Assembly (NCBI GenBank): GCA_947448495.1
Contig: CANFNX010000005.1
Span: forward strand, 1 to 40,132
Reading direction: 5' to 3'
DNA: 40,132 nt
DNA from: Bacteriovoracaceae bacterium
GTDB taxonomy: Bacteria; Bdellovibrionota; Bacteriovoracia; Bacteriovoracales; Bacteriovoracaceae
Position 1 is the first letter of the stretch, and each line of letters starts with the position of its first letter. The translations under genes and the position numbers were made by a program. This document shows, piece after piece, positions 15,499 through 23,410 of the stretch. A model generated the notes under the pieces. The model made no database searches. It was not told the origin of the DNA and saw only the letters and a list, made by a program, of their open reading frames with translations.

Positions 15499-16797
15499 TT
15501 ATTTTGCCCAGTACGCTTCCTCTAGTCCATCCTCTTTTTCCGGCAAACCACGAAGAAGGCGCGGAGAATTTTGACTTAACACTTCAAAGGAAACGCGGTT
15601 CGCATACTTACTAATTTGTGAAATAGATGAGTAAGTCAGGAATCGAGCTTCATGCTTTGGTGAATTAGGAATTTTTAGGCGATGGTATAGATTGGCCGAC
15701 AGATCATGCAGAACCGCCGCCAACGCCGCATCCCCTGCTCCATTGGTATTTTTAATTTGGATAGGGCCACCTCGAAACGGATTGATGTGAGTATAAGTTT
15801 TAATGGGATTCTTACAATCCTGCCTCATCATCGCGCGTGAGTATTCGAGTTTATTATATTCAACTAAAGATTTCGTATGCAGAGGCTCTTTGGTGACTCT
15901 CGCCACACTGGAGTCGGTCAATGCCCCAATGTAGAGCCCTCTTGCCCCAACAGTGAGAAGAACCATATCGCAGAAATCTAACGCCCGCTCAGCGGCCAGG
16001 AGTGGGTCTTGGATTCCAGTCAGTGCTAAGGCTTCTGACTCATTCATCGCGAGTACCGAAACATATTTGGGAATAAATTCTAAGAGCATGTCTTTTTTCT
16101 CTTGCCCCAGACCCCTGGTACCCAATGAGAGAACCACAGGAACATTGGCAGCTTTAGCAATCTCGACCGCTCTAAAAGTCGATTGGGAGAGGGGTGCCTT
16201 AGGATCACGAAACGTATAAGCCGAAACTAAAAGAGCGGAGGCTTTTTCAATCAATTCAGTTGGTAGAAAATCTGAGGACAAATCATTCATGCACCCCTTA
16301 GAGATTGCAAATGTTCTCTCACCATCTGGAGTAATGAAACACAAGGCTCGTCCCATGGGGCGAGAACAGGGCTGAAGGTAACTTAAATTAACTTTTGAAC
16401 TGGTGTTACAAATATATTTAAAAGCGTAATCCCCCACTTCAATATTTTTATTAATCGTTCCCAAGGCCACTGAAGGTGAATCCGAGAGGATAGAAAAATT
16501 GTGAAGTGTATTGCCAACTGCTCCACCCGGAAACTCTCCCGTCACATTTCCCGAGCGCTTCTGCTCCCAATAAATAGATTCCGCCAGATCGTCATTGATG
16601 ACAAAAGACTCACCTTTTTTAAATTGGTGCTTGGCCAGAAACTCATCGGTTACCGGTATTTCAATATCAACCAAAAGTTGATCTATCCCAACCACATAAA
16701 CATTCCCAGGTCGCTTTATCTCGCCATCAAATGAACTACGTTGCTTATCTTCAACAGGGAAATAGTGCTTAGTGTTGCGCCGGCCAGGAAATTTCAT
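15499..16797 (-). CDS. gsk: Inosine-guanosine kinase
   Basis: Gsk phosphorylates inosine and guanosine with ATP in purine salvage. The 432-residue product keeps the E. coli Gsk length (434) and landmarks along the whole chain: MKFPGRRNTKHYFPV at the start, VVGIDQLLVDIE, FPGGAVGNTLHN, CNTSSKVNLSYLQP, GERTFAISKG, MNESEALALTG, the PfkB signature NTNGAGDAALAAVLHD with the catalytic Asp, YANRVSFEVL, and the end SPRLLRGLPEKED. This is a confident call. In Bdellovibrio-like predators nucleoside salvage from the prey would be useful, by inference. It is divergent from the N-formylglutamate amidohydrolase gene. Confidence 0.95.
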   Translation of the reverse strand: MKFPGRRNTKHYFPVEDKQRSSFDGEIKRPGNVYVVGIDQLLVDIEIPVTDEFLAKHQFKKGESFVINDDLAESIYWEQKRSGNVTGEFPGGAVGNTLHNFSILSDSPSVALGTINKNIEVGDYAFKYICNTSSKVNLSYLQPCSRPMGRALCFITPDGERTFAISKGCMNDLSSDFLPTELIEKASALLVSAYTFRDPKAPLSQSTFRAVEIAKAANVPVVLSLGTRGLGQEKKDMLLEFIPKYVSVLAMNESEALALTGIQDPLLAAERALDFCDMVLLTVGARGLYIGALTDSSVARVTKEPLHTKSLVEYNKLEYSRAMMRQDCKNPIKTYTHINPFRGGPIQIKNTNGAGDAALAAVLHDLSANLYHRLKIPNSPKHEARFLTYSSISQISKYANRVSFEVLSQNSPRLLRGLPEKEDGLEEAYWAK

Positions 16798-16901
16798 GGT
16801 GCTAACCTCAGAATAAAATAGTGGCCCTTATATATCTAATACCGATCCATTTAGAAAGAGAGACATAGACTGAAAGCGCCTATTTATGGTAAATTTTTCA
16901 C

Positions 16902-17717
16902 ATGTTTAAGCTAGATCATCCTCAGAAAAACCCCATTTTTGACTACTACGCCCCCCTGGGAAGCCACTACCGAGGTCTGCTCTCCATTCCTCACTCTGGT
17001 GAAACCATCCCTAAGGAATTTGAAAAATACCTCAGTGGCGATCTGCAGGCCTACAAAGAAGACGTGGATTTCAAAGTCAATGAGTTGGTAGATATTCAAC
17101 AACTTCAACAGGCGGGAATAGCTGTTTTAGTCGCCCATGTCCATCGCATCTGCGTGGATTTAAATCGGGCCGAATCAAATTGTGTTCTTTTTTGGAAAGA
17201 TAATACCCAAGGGAAAAAACTTGTGGTGACTGACCCAGATGAGTCAGAAGTTCAACGGCTCATTGAAACTTACCATCGGCCTTACTTTGAGATCCTTAAG
17301 GCAGCGATTCAAGATCTGGAGAAACGAAAATCGGGGCAAGTTTCCATGATTGATTTGCATAGTATGCCTTCGCGTCCCACTGATTATCACATGAAGCAAA
17401 ACCCAAATCAAAAAACCCATCGACCGCACTTTTGCATCAGTGATCGCAGGGGACAAACTTGTGAAAAAGCCTTCATTGAATTCTTTTACAATCAACTTAC
17501 TCAACAAGGGCATGAATCCACCTACAATGATCCTTACATTGGTGGCTTCGTGACTGAATTTGTGAATCAATTTAGAACAAATAATATTCAAATTGAAATA
17601 AATCGCAGTATCTACATGGATGAAGCAAAAAAAGTCTTACGCCCAGAATTGGTTCAGTCTTTAAAGCCGATGTTAACTCAGGTTTTAATTAAAGGATTTG
17701 AAACTTTTGACAGCTAG
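16902..17717 (+). CDS. N-formylglutamate amidohydrolase family protein
   Basis: The 271-residue protein matches the FGase/HutG family: LLSIPHSGETIPKEF at the start, a Glu/Asp-rich helix EDVDFKVNELV, VAHVHRICVDLNRAE, SMIDLHSMPSRP (metal-binding Asp-x-His), HFCISDRRGQTCEKAF, and an end with NIQIEINRSIYMDE. Members hydrolyse N-formyl- or related N-acyl-glutamates and some act on other small amides, so the substrate is not certain, and no histidine-degradation genes are adjacent. There is no clear Shine-Dalgarno site before the ATG. Its 3' end overlaps the next minus-strand gene by 4 bp. Confidence 0.85.
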   Translation: MFKLDHPQKNPIFDYYAPLGSHYRGLLSIPHSGETIPKEFEKYLSGDLQAYKEDVDFKVNELVDIQQLQQAGIAVLVAHVHRICVDLNRAESNCVLFWKDNTQGKKLVVTDPDESEVQRLIETYHRPYFEILKAAIQDLEKRKSGQVSMIDLHSMPSRPTDYHMKQNPNQKTHRPHFCISDRRGQTCEKAFIEFFYNQLTQQGHESTYNDPYIGGFVTEFVNQFRTNNIQIEINRSIYMDEAKKVLRPELVQSLKPMLTQVLIKGFETFDS

Positions 17718-18934
17718 TGAATGGTCATGGACTCAGCTTCTTTGGCCCTTTGTTCCTTAGCTTTTTTAAGATATAAATTCATCTTTTCATCGGGTGTGAG
17801 CACTGGTGCTTCAGGGACCTGATTTTGAGCTTGCTCGGCTTTTTTGTAATTTTCCTTTTCTTCTAGTTCAATATTTCTCTGAAGAATAAGTTCTGGATCC
17901 TCTAAGTCTCCAACATCTTTTCTCGAGGTGAAAGTCTTGCCATACTTTTTAAAGGAGTATCGATACAGAGCACCCAATTGTTTTTTTGTCTGCTGACCTC
18001 TTTCCAAGTAATAAATCATCTCTTTCAGGAGCTCAAGGCTATCGGTATTTTGTGACCAGGCAGAAAAGAGATAAAGCATTCCTTCCTGATCCACCTGGCG
18101 AGCGTAATTGAGCTGCTTAAATTCGGTGTACAAAATCCGGCTGATCGCCTCATCTTTTTGTCCGAAGCTGATAGAACGCAAAAATTTTGATCTCAATTTT
18201 AAGGATTCAGAGTTGCTTTTTTCTGTTCTGAGGACATAAGAAAAAATATTCCCTGATTTTTGAATTAAGACCAACTCAACTTTATAATCTTTATCTTTTG
18301 ATGATAATTCAATCATGGCAAGCTTTTGATCATTCATAAGTCCATAACGAAGAGTTTCTGGAGGCAAAATCTTTGAACGTATGTGAAGGATGTAGAGATC
18401 ATAGATCATGTCATCGATGCGGGTCTTATCACCCACTTTATAGGAAAAAAGATCCACCCATAGCTCATCAATCGTTTTCTTTCTCAATCTATTTTTTATA
18501 TAAGGTAGTTTAAATAACTCTTGGGCCAGTGAATGATCCTGATACAAACGTTGCGGAAGAGTGTAGACCCGAGAAATTTCTCGTCCATTGGGCTGTAGAA
18601 AAGTTATACCTAAATTAGGTTTGGCGATTTTTGAAGGCAAGTCAATGATCGGAACAGATTGAAGAAGTGGATGCCGCGTGGGTAACGGGACGATCGTGTT
18701 TCCAATAGGAAACTCCTTCCAAAGCTGAGTGTAGTCTTCTTGATAAGGAGGGATTTCATCAATGCCCGTTGGAACCAAATACAATTGCTTAAACTGGTTT
18801 AGGGAATAGTAATGATCAAAATTCTGTCCTTTCACCCACTGAGCATATTTTTTGGCAGGATAGTTTTTAACATAACTGTACCCTCCCCAAAAAGCGGCAG
18901 CACTCAAAAGTAAAATTCCTAAGATCCAACGCAT
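17714..18934 (-). CDS. Membrane-anchored protein of unknown function
   Basis: A single N-terminal hydrophobic helix (MRWILGILLLSAAAFWGGYSY) would anchor a 380-residue domain on the periplasmic side. Residues about 30-330 are mixed and contain several Tyr-rich stretches such as MIYDLYILHIRSKI, VELVLIQKSGNIFSYVLR and GQQTKKQLGALYRYSFKKYG. The last 60 residues are highly charged and probably a coiled coil (LQRNIELEEKENYKKAEQA). No family is recognised. A TCCGATAA element lies about 40 bp upstream (18973-18980) and AAAGG precedes the start. Confidence 0.6.
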   Translation of the reverse strand: MRWILGILLLSAAAFWGGYSYVKNYPAKKYAQWVKGQNFDHYYSLNQFKQLYLVPTGIDEIPPYQEDYTQLWKEFPIGNTIVPLPTRHPLLQSVPIIDLPSKIAKPNLGITFLQPNGREISRVYTLPQRLYQDHSLAQELFKLPYIKNRLRKKTIDELWVDLFSYKVGDKTRIDDMIYDLYILHIRSKILPPETLRYGLMNDQKLAMIELSSKDKDYKVELVLIQKSGNIFSYVLRTEKSNSESLKLRSKFLRSISFGQKDEAISRILYTEFKQLNYARQVDQEGMLYLFSAWSQNTDSLELLKEMIYYLERGQQTKKQLGALYRYSFKKYGKTFTSRKDVGDLEDPELILQRNIELEEKENYKKAEQAQNQVPEAPVLTPDEKMNLYLKKAKEQRAKEAESMTIH

Positions 18935-19045
18935 GTAAACCTTTAAAACATCAAGAAATTTCGTTTGAACCTTTATCGGAACTCAAAAAAATCTCATGAA
19001 AAAAATATAAATACCGAATAGTAGGAAGAAATGGTCGGAGACTTT

Positions 19046-19756
19046 ATGAAAACGTTGCTTGGTTTACTATCCCTTTTCATCTTTATCACAGGCTGTGACA
19101 GCCCTCAAAGAAATCGTCTCGAGACGACCATCAACACAGGTAATGGTCTTGGCCAACCCACAAATCCAACCTCCAATCCATGGGGAACAACTTCTGGTAC
19201 GACTTCAGGAACGACTTCAGGAACGACTTCAGGCACAACCTCGGGAGCAACTGGTGGGTCCACAACTGGTGGTGCGACTAGGCCTGCTGGATTTGAAAAT
19301 TGTGATTTGACTCCCAATCAATATGCTGCCGTGATCGGTTACATCGGAGTCTGCCAAAGCTCTCTTGATGAGACTTCCGTGGCCATTAATAGTACCGTCA
19401 GTGATACGTCCAGAACATGTCTAATACCTACCTACAAAGACCCCAATGGGAGCTCAACCTACTTAGGTCAACCACAGTGTTTCATTCCTCAGCAGGGGAA
19501 TATTTCCATGGGAAAACTCTATAAAACCAGAACAGGCTTTTCCTCTTACCCTGTAAATGGGCTCATGATCATGAAAGAAGCATCTTTAGGAGCTTATTTT
19601 ACTTGCATGGATGCCTATGTCACATTCACTCATCCAAGTTGTCCTTATGGAGCAAAGACCAACGCCTATTGCGATCAAATGGCCCGTTCTATCATGACCA
19701 CCAAATGCAATAACTTCAAAACTGATAATCCCTACATTGACGTACGTTTAAAATAA
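19046..19756 (+). CDS. Lipoprotein with GTTS repeat linker
   Basis: The start is set at 19046, where GGAG stands five bases before the ATG and a lipoprotein signal peptide follows (MKTLLGLLSLFIFITGC, lipid-modified Cys17); an in-frame ATG five codons upstream is less likely. A linker of five Gly-Thr-Thr-Ser units (residues about 47-66) joins the anchor to a C-terminal domain with eight cysteines (e.g. FENCD, GVCQ, RTCLI, PQCFI, FTCMD, PSCPY, AYCDQ, TKCNN), which suggests a disulfide-stabilised periplasmic or surface domain. I recognise no family. It is divergent from the membrane-anchored gene at 17714-18934, with about 110 bp between. Confidence 0.7.
   Translation: MKTLLGLLSLFIFITGCDSPQRNRLETTINTGNGLGQPTNPTSNPWGTTSGTTSGTTSGTTSGTTSGATGGSTTGGATRPAGFENCDLTPNQYAAVIGYIGVCQSSLDETSVAINSTVSDTSRTCLIPTYKDPNGSSTYLGQPQCFIPQQGNISMGKLYKTRTGFSSYPVNGLMIMKEASLGAYFTCMDAYVTFTHPSCPYGAKTNAYCDQMARSIMTTKCNNFKTDNPYIDVRLK
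19184..19243 (+). repeat. Five 12-bp tandem units coding GTTS
   Basis: GGAACGACTTCA-like units are repeated five times with small differences, followed by a sixth degenerate unit. The unit length is a multiple of three, so gain or loss of a unit would change linker length without shifting the frame. Confidence 0.85.
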
Positions 19757-20134
19757 TTAGTTCAGTGTCGGTCGCGGAAGTTTTCCCCCACTAAATATCT
19801 TCACTAATAATTCGTCTTTAGTGACAAACGAAATAATGGGAACAAAAACATCTTTCTTGTTCTGATCTTCTACCAAAACCCCAATGACCATTTGATGGAA
19901 ACTGACCTGATCATGAAATTGGCGGCAAAAAGTTTTTAACTTAAAACCATCCTCCATGACCTCCACGCTCCAATCAGGGACCGACAAGGTGGAAGGGATA
20001 AGATCGTCATAACGTGAGTAATCCTCAAACTGAAAGTCAGACTGAGTGACATTTTCGATTAGCCGAGAAAGATACTCCGACTTTTTAAGGCAAATCCATT
20101 CAACAACGTCTTCAGGTAAATAAAATTCATCCAT
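19757..20134 (-). CDS. Cytoplasmic protein of unknown function
   Basis: This 125-residue protein has no signal peptide. It begins with an acidic helix (MDEFYLPEDVVEWICLKKSEYLSRLIENV) and goes on with strand-like sections (WSVEVMEDGFKLKTFCR, VSFHQMVIGVLVED, VFVPIISFVT, LLVKIFSGG). The start is a clear ATG and the gene ends exactly where the lipoprotein gene ends on the other strand, with no spacer. No family is recognised. A divergent partner begins at 20219. Confidence 0.5.
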   Translation of the reverse strand: MDEFYLPEDVVEWICLKKSEYLSRLIENVTQSDFQFEDYSRYDDLIPSTLSVPDWSVEVMEDGFKLKTFCRQFHDQVSFHQMVIGVLVEDQNKKDVFVPIISFVTKDELLVKIFSGGKLPRPTLN

Positions 20135-20218
20135 TTTTCAAACCCTGTGTGGCAAAACCTACCCTCTCACCCATCATACCACTCAAGCGGTAAGATAAAG
20201 GAGAGAAAAAGGAGCCAT

Positions 20219-20530
20219 ATGCGCAAGATGCAGGAAGCACAAGGATTGGATCAGTTAATCGAAGCAGGAAGCACCGGTTATCTGCCACTTTTTTACCAGG
20301 AATGGATCACCGAGTCCTTCGCTGATAAAAGTGAAGTTAAAAAGATGTCATTTTCTAGAGCGGCCGAAACCGTTCACAAAGTCTACCGACTCATTGAGAA
20401 GCATCACTCAATTGAAAGAAAGAAAACCGCTATTCAAGCGATGAATGATGAAGAAAGAAAAGACTTCGTCCTCTCTTTCATGAAGATGGTTGAATATAGG
20501 GCCCTGGATCGTGTGAAGGAGCTGCAATAG
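20219..20530 (+). CDS. Small helical cytoplasmic protein
   Basis: The start at 20219 is chosen for its GGAG four bases before the ATG; an in-frame ATG 24 codons upstream would lie in the promoter region. The 103-residue product is charged and helical (FADKSEVKKMSFSRAAETVHKVYRLIEKHHSIERKKTAI...). No signal peptide or cysteine is present. It begins a run of three genes, followed 1 bp later by a secreted protein and then by the coiled-coil/Hsp20-like gene. Confidence 0.6.
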   Translation: MRKMQEAQGLDQLIEAGSTGYLPLFYQEWITESFADKSEVKKMSFSRAAETVHKVYRLIEKHHSIERKKTAIQAMNDEERKDFVLSFMKMVEYRALDRVKELQ

Positions 20531-20531
20531 C

Positions 20532-20819
20532 TTGAAACTGAGACTGAGTCTTTCTTTTATTGTATTGGTAAGCTCACTGAGCTCTTGGGCAGAATATCGC
20601 GCCTATCAATATATGGTGAAAACTCAAGATCTCTATGCCGTGGCAACTAAATCCAATGCCCAGTACATTGTCTCTACGCTCAACCCTCAGATGTTTCAGC
20701 GCTATCATGGTGGAAGCCTGGTCACAGTCGACCTCTTGAGAACTTGGATCTGTCCGGGTTACACTGGAAGCAGGAAATCAGTTTGTGATCATCCCTATGA
20801 CAAGGATGGAGCCCCATGA
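20532..20819 (+). CDS. Small secreted protein, TTG start
   Basis: The product of 95 residues begins with a TTG codon one base after the preceding stop and has a clear signal peptide (MKLRLSLSFIVLVSSLSSWA). The mature part, EYRAYQYMVKTQDLYAVAT...VVTVDLLRTWICPGYTG-like, has two cysteines (WICPG, SVCDHP) that may pair. Its stop overlaps the start of the coiled-coil/Hsp20-like gene as ATGA, so the two are translated together. It is probably periplasmic. Confidence 0.6.
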   Translation: MKLRLSLSFIVLVSSLSSWAEYRAYQYMVKTQDLYAVATKSNAQYIVSTLNPQMFQRYHGGSLVTVDLLRTWICPGYTGSRKSVCDHPYDKDGAP

Positions 20820-21967
20820 GCATCAATGACATTGAAAAACTCAATAGCGCCAAAATTGAAAGCTTGAATAAAAAGAATTCTCGAGAGATCAGCCGCCTTG
20901 AGGATCAGCACGTTCTCCACAAATCTGAGATTAAACGCGCCCATGAGAGTGAAATTGTTGATCTCCAACACCAGAATCTCAATCAACTGGCAACTGAAAC
21001 AGAAAAAAAAGAAAAAATTCTGAGTCAAATGAAGCATCACCTCGATATGACTAAGAAGATGACTGATCAAGAGATTCGGGATCTCAAGCAAAAAACTTAT
21101 ACAGAGAAACAAAAAGAAAATGAAAAAGTCATCACTGACCGAGATCGCATTCGGTCAGAGCAAGATCTCTTTTTAAATGACGTTAATTATCGTTTCACTA
21201 ATGAGCATAAAGATTTGGTGAATAAGCACAATACAAATCTTGAAACACTTAAACAGGCCAAGGGCCAAGAGTACGCTGATAAAGATGCTGAGCTTGCTCA
21301 AAAACTCTCTAAACAAAGTGAAGACTTCACAACTCGCTTTAATACAGACGCTAGAACTTATAAAGAAATGCGTGAGACTCAAGACAAACAATTTAAGAAT
21401 GAAAGAATGAGCACGAATCTTCGCCAACAAATTGAAATGGACAAGGTGACAACTCATCACAATAAAACACTCGAAGTCAAAGATCATGAATTTAGAGCTG
21501 GTTTGAAAGACCAAAATCTTCGTTTCGAAAAAAAATATTCTGAAAATTTAGGTTTCCGAAACGCGGAGCTTAAAAAGCTCGAAGATCTCAATAAAAAAGT
21601 TGAATCGAAAATTAAGGGTGATTTACAACAAAAAATTGAATCAAAAGTGGTGCGCTCTGAGGATCCATTCTATCGTTTTACCGAGCTTAACCCCACTCTT
21701 AAAGAATTTGAACGCCATATAGAAATTTCAGTGCCTATCCCAGCGCATTCAAAATCAGACGTAAGTCTCTCACTCAATAACAAAGAAGCCGTCATCAATT
21801 TCAATCGCCGGTATGATGATAGCCGCAAGGATGGAAGCAGTGTGAATAAATTGCACAAAGTTGAATCCTACACCACCAGGCTTACTACCAATCATCACCT
21901 TGATGCCAAGAGTGTGAAATCTAGCTACAATGACGGCATCATGACCTATTCAATTCAAAAAGCTTAG
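20816..21967 (+). CDS. Long coiled-coil protein with C-terminal Hsp20-like domain
   Basis: About 285 of the 383 residues are a continuous coiled-coil-type sequence, rich in Lys, Glu, Gln and Asp with heptad-like spacing and no proline. From about 290 the sequence PFYRFTELNPTLKEFERHIEISVPIP starts a beta-sandwich resembling the alpha-crystallin (Hsp20)/CS fold: KSDVSLSLNNKEAVINFNRR, SYTTRLTTNHHLDAKSV, SSYNDGIMTYSIQKA. The end ...A-x-Y-x-DGI-x-x-x-x-x-K is the Hsp20 pattern. No signal peptide and no Cys are visible, so it is cytoplasmic. A scaffold or chaperone role is inferred. Its start overlaps the preceding secreted-protein gene. Confidence 0.6.
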   Translation: MSINDIEKLNSAKIESLNKKNSREISRLEDQHVLHKSEIKRAHESEIVDLQHQNLNQLATETEKKEKILSQMKHHLDMTKKMTDQEIRDLKQKTYTEKQKENEKVITDRDRIRSEQDLFLNDVNYRFTNEHKDLVNKHNTNLETLKQAKGQEYADKDAELAQKLSKQSEDFTTRFNTDARTYKEMRETQDKQFKNERMSTNLRQQIEMDKVTTHHNKTLEVKDHEFRAGLKDQNLRFEKKYSENLGFRNAELKKLEDLNKKVESKIKGDLQQKIESKVVRSEDPFYRFTELNPTLKEFERHIEISVPIPAHSKSDVSLSLNNKEAVINFNRRYDDSRKDGSSVNKLHKVESYTTRLTTNHHLDAKSVKSSYNDGIMTYSIQKA

Positions 21968-21976
21968 TCGACAGGA

Positions 21977-22261
21977 TTACTCGCTTAATAGCTCGAAAGA
22001 TTTAAAATCAAGTTTCTTGATGGGAATGAGGTCTTCAGTAATCTCTCGCACTTCAGCACGGGGTGGGCCCTTCGTGCAAAAACGATGGAGGTCTTTTAAG
22101 GCCTCAATATCACCCTGGGCCACAACTTCTACTGAGCCATCAGGTAAGTTACGCACATGACCCACAAGTGGCAGGGATTGAGATAGAACATAGTCGACAA
22201 CGCTATAACGAAAGCCTACTTTCTGTACTTTTCCACGAATTTTTAACGTCATCTGTAGCAT
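21977..22261 (-). CDS. Acylphosphatase
   Basis: This small cytoplasmic enzyme hydrolyses acyl phosphates. The sequence KIRGKVQKVGFRYSVVDYV carries the phosphate-binding loop with the catalytic Arg, and HVRNLPDGSVEVVAQG the catalytic Asn, both in the standard order. The end LDFKSFELLSE fits the family. I use the ATG at 22261 (94 residues, near the usual 90-98); an in-frame ATG 12 codons upstream is too close to the divergent phosphatase gene to be likely, and the ATG three codons later is also possible. No Shine-Dalgarno site is clear. Confidence 0.9.
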   Translation of the reverse strand: MLQMTLKIRGKVQKVGFRYSVVDYVLSQSLPLVGHVRNLPDGSVEVVAQGDIEALKDLHRFCTKGPPRAEVREITEDLIPIKKLDFKSFELLSE

Positions 22262-22320
22262 GGGACTATTGTGACAAAAAAGATAAGAACTTCGCAAGCT
22301 TATTTGTTAGAATAGAGCCT

Positions 22321-23409
22321 ATGAGACGCCCAAAACTGGTTCATTTTTCAGGTATAGAATCCGACCAATATATTCATATTCGTGCCTCTATGTCCTTTTC
22401 ATCTCAGGCAAAATTTCACCTCTTAGATGAGATTAATCAAAACCTCAAAGAGATTGTCCCCACCAAGCCGATCCAAAGCCTTGGACTGCTTTCTTCAAAT
22501 GAGTTCAGATTAAAAGTGATTGGTCTTACTCAGGAAGATCAAGAATCCACGATACGCAGTTTCGATTCAGATAGTTTTGGAAATTTTAACTTTAAGATTC
22601 CTCAGCCAGAGCAAGAGAAAGTTTCGAAAATTAAGCTCTACGAGACACGCTCTCATCCAGGACTTGAATTACTGATTGGAAGTTTCATTCCGACAAAAAT
22701 TAATAGTCCGAAAAAGATCATCATTACGGATTTTGATAAAACGTTGGTTGATACACGCTACTCAACATTAAAAGAGCTCTACCTGTCTCTTAGAAATCCT
22801 GTGAATTATTTCCCCCCCGTAGACAGCTCTATTGATCTCATGAAAAGTTACAATAAAGAAGGCTTTCAACCCTTCATCGTCTCTGCCTCGCCTCACTTTT
22901 ATGAGAATGCCATAAGGGACTGGTTGTATCAGCATGAGATTTTTACGGGTAATATTTTTCTCAAAGATTACAGGAATATTTTTTCGTTTTTTGAAGGCGA
23001 CCTTTCGACAAAAGATCTCAAATCACAAGGCTTTTACAAGCTCAATACGATTGTGAATATCTTGCTAATGACAGGCATCCCAGATGAGCTCATTTTAATG
23101 GGTGATGGCTTTGAATCTGACACCATCATCTATCTCACTCTGGCAGCGATCCTGATTGGCCGCTATGATCCGTGGACCATTTGGAATTTAACAAAAAAAG
23201 AAGAATCCTTCCGCTTAAACAACCAGCAGCACTTTCGCTTTTTGTCACAATTTTACCAACTTAAAAATATGAGTGACGCTCACTCCAAGTGTAAAATTAA
23301 AATCTATATCCGCTGTAAACCACACATGCTCGAGCATTTGCAAAACAGAAGCTTCAACTTGGAATTTGGGAATAACTTAAAACATCTTGTTCATTACTAC
23401 GTAGGATAA
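22321..23409 (+). CDS. App1-like (DUF2183) HAD phosphatase
   Basis: The start is at 22321; the open frame continues upstream but there it runs antisense to the acylphosphatase gene. The 362-residue product has a beta-rich N-terminal part (1-125) followed by a HAD-type catalytic domain: DFDKTLVDT at 137-145 (nucleophile Asp in DxDxT), FIVSASPHF at about 185-193 and GDGFESD at 261-267. This order fits the DUF2183/App1 and LNS2-like group, which dephosphorylate phosphatidate. A lipid phosphatase is therefore likely, with substrate unproven. It is followed after 1 bp by the Ntn-hydrolase gene. Confidence 0.75.
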   Translation: MRRPKLVHFSGIESDQYIHIRASMSFSSQAKFHLLDEINQNLKEIVPTKPIQSLGLLSSNEFRLKVIGLTQEDQESTIRSFDSDSFGNFNFKIPQPEQEKVSKIKLYETRSHPGLELLIGSFIPTKINSPKKIIITDFDKTLVDTRYSTLKELYLSLRNPVNYFPPVDSSIDLMKSYNKEGFQPFIVSASPHFYENAIRDWLYQHEIFTGNIFLKDYRNIFSFFEGDLSTKDLKSQGFYKLNTIVNILLMTGIPDELILMGDGFESDTIIYLTLAAILIGRYDPWTIWNLTKKEESFRLNNQQHFRFLSQFYQLKNMSDAHSKCKIKIYIRCKPHMLEHLQNRSFNLEFGNNLKHLVHYYVG

Positions 23410-23410
23410 A

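Noticed and set aside
22063-22320. Longer start for the App1-like phosphatase
   Set aside because: That part is antisense to the conserved acylphosphatase gene.
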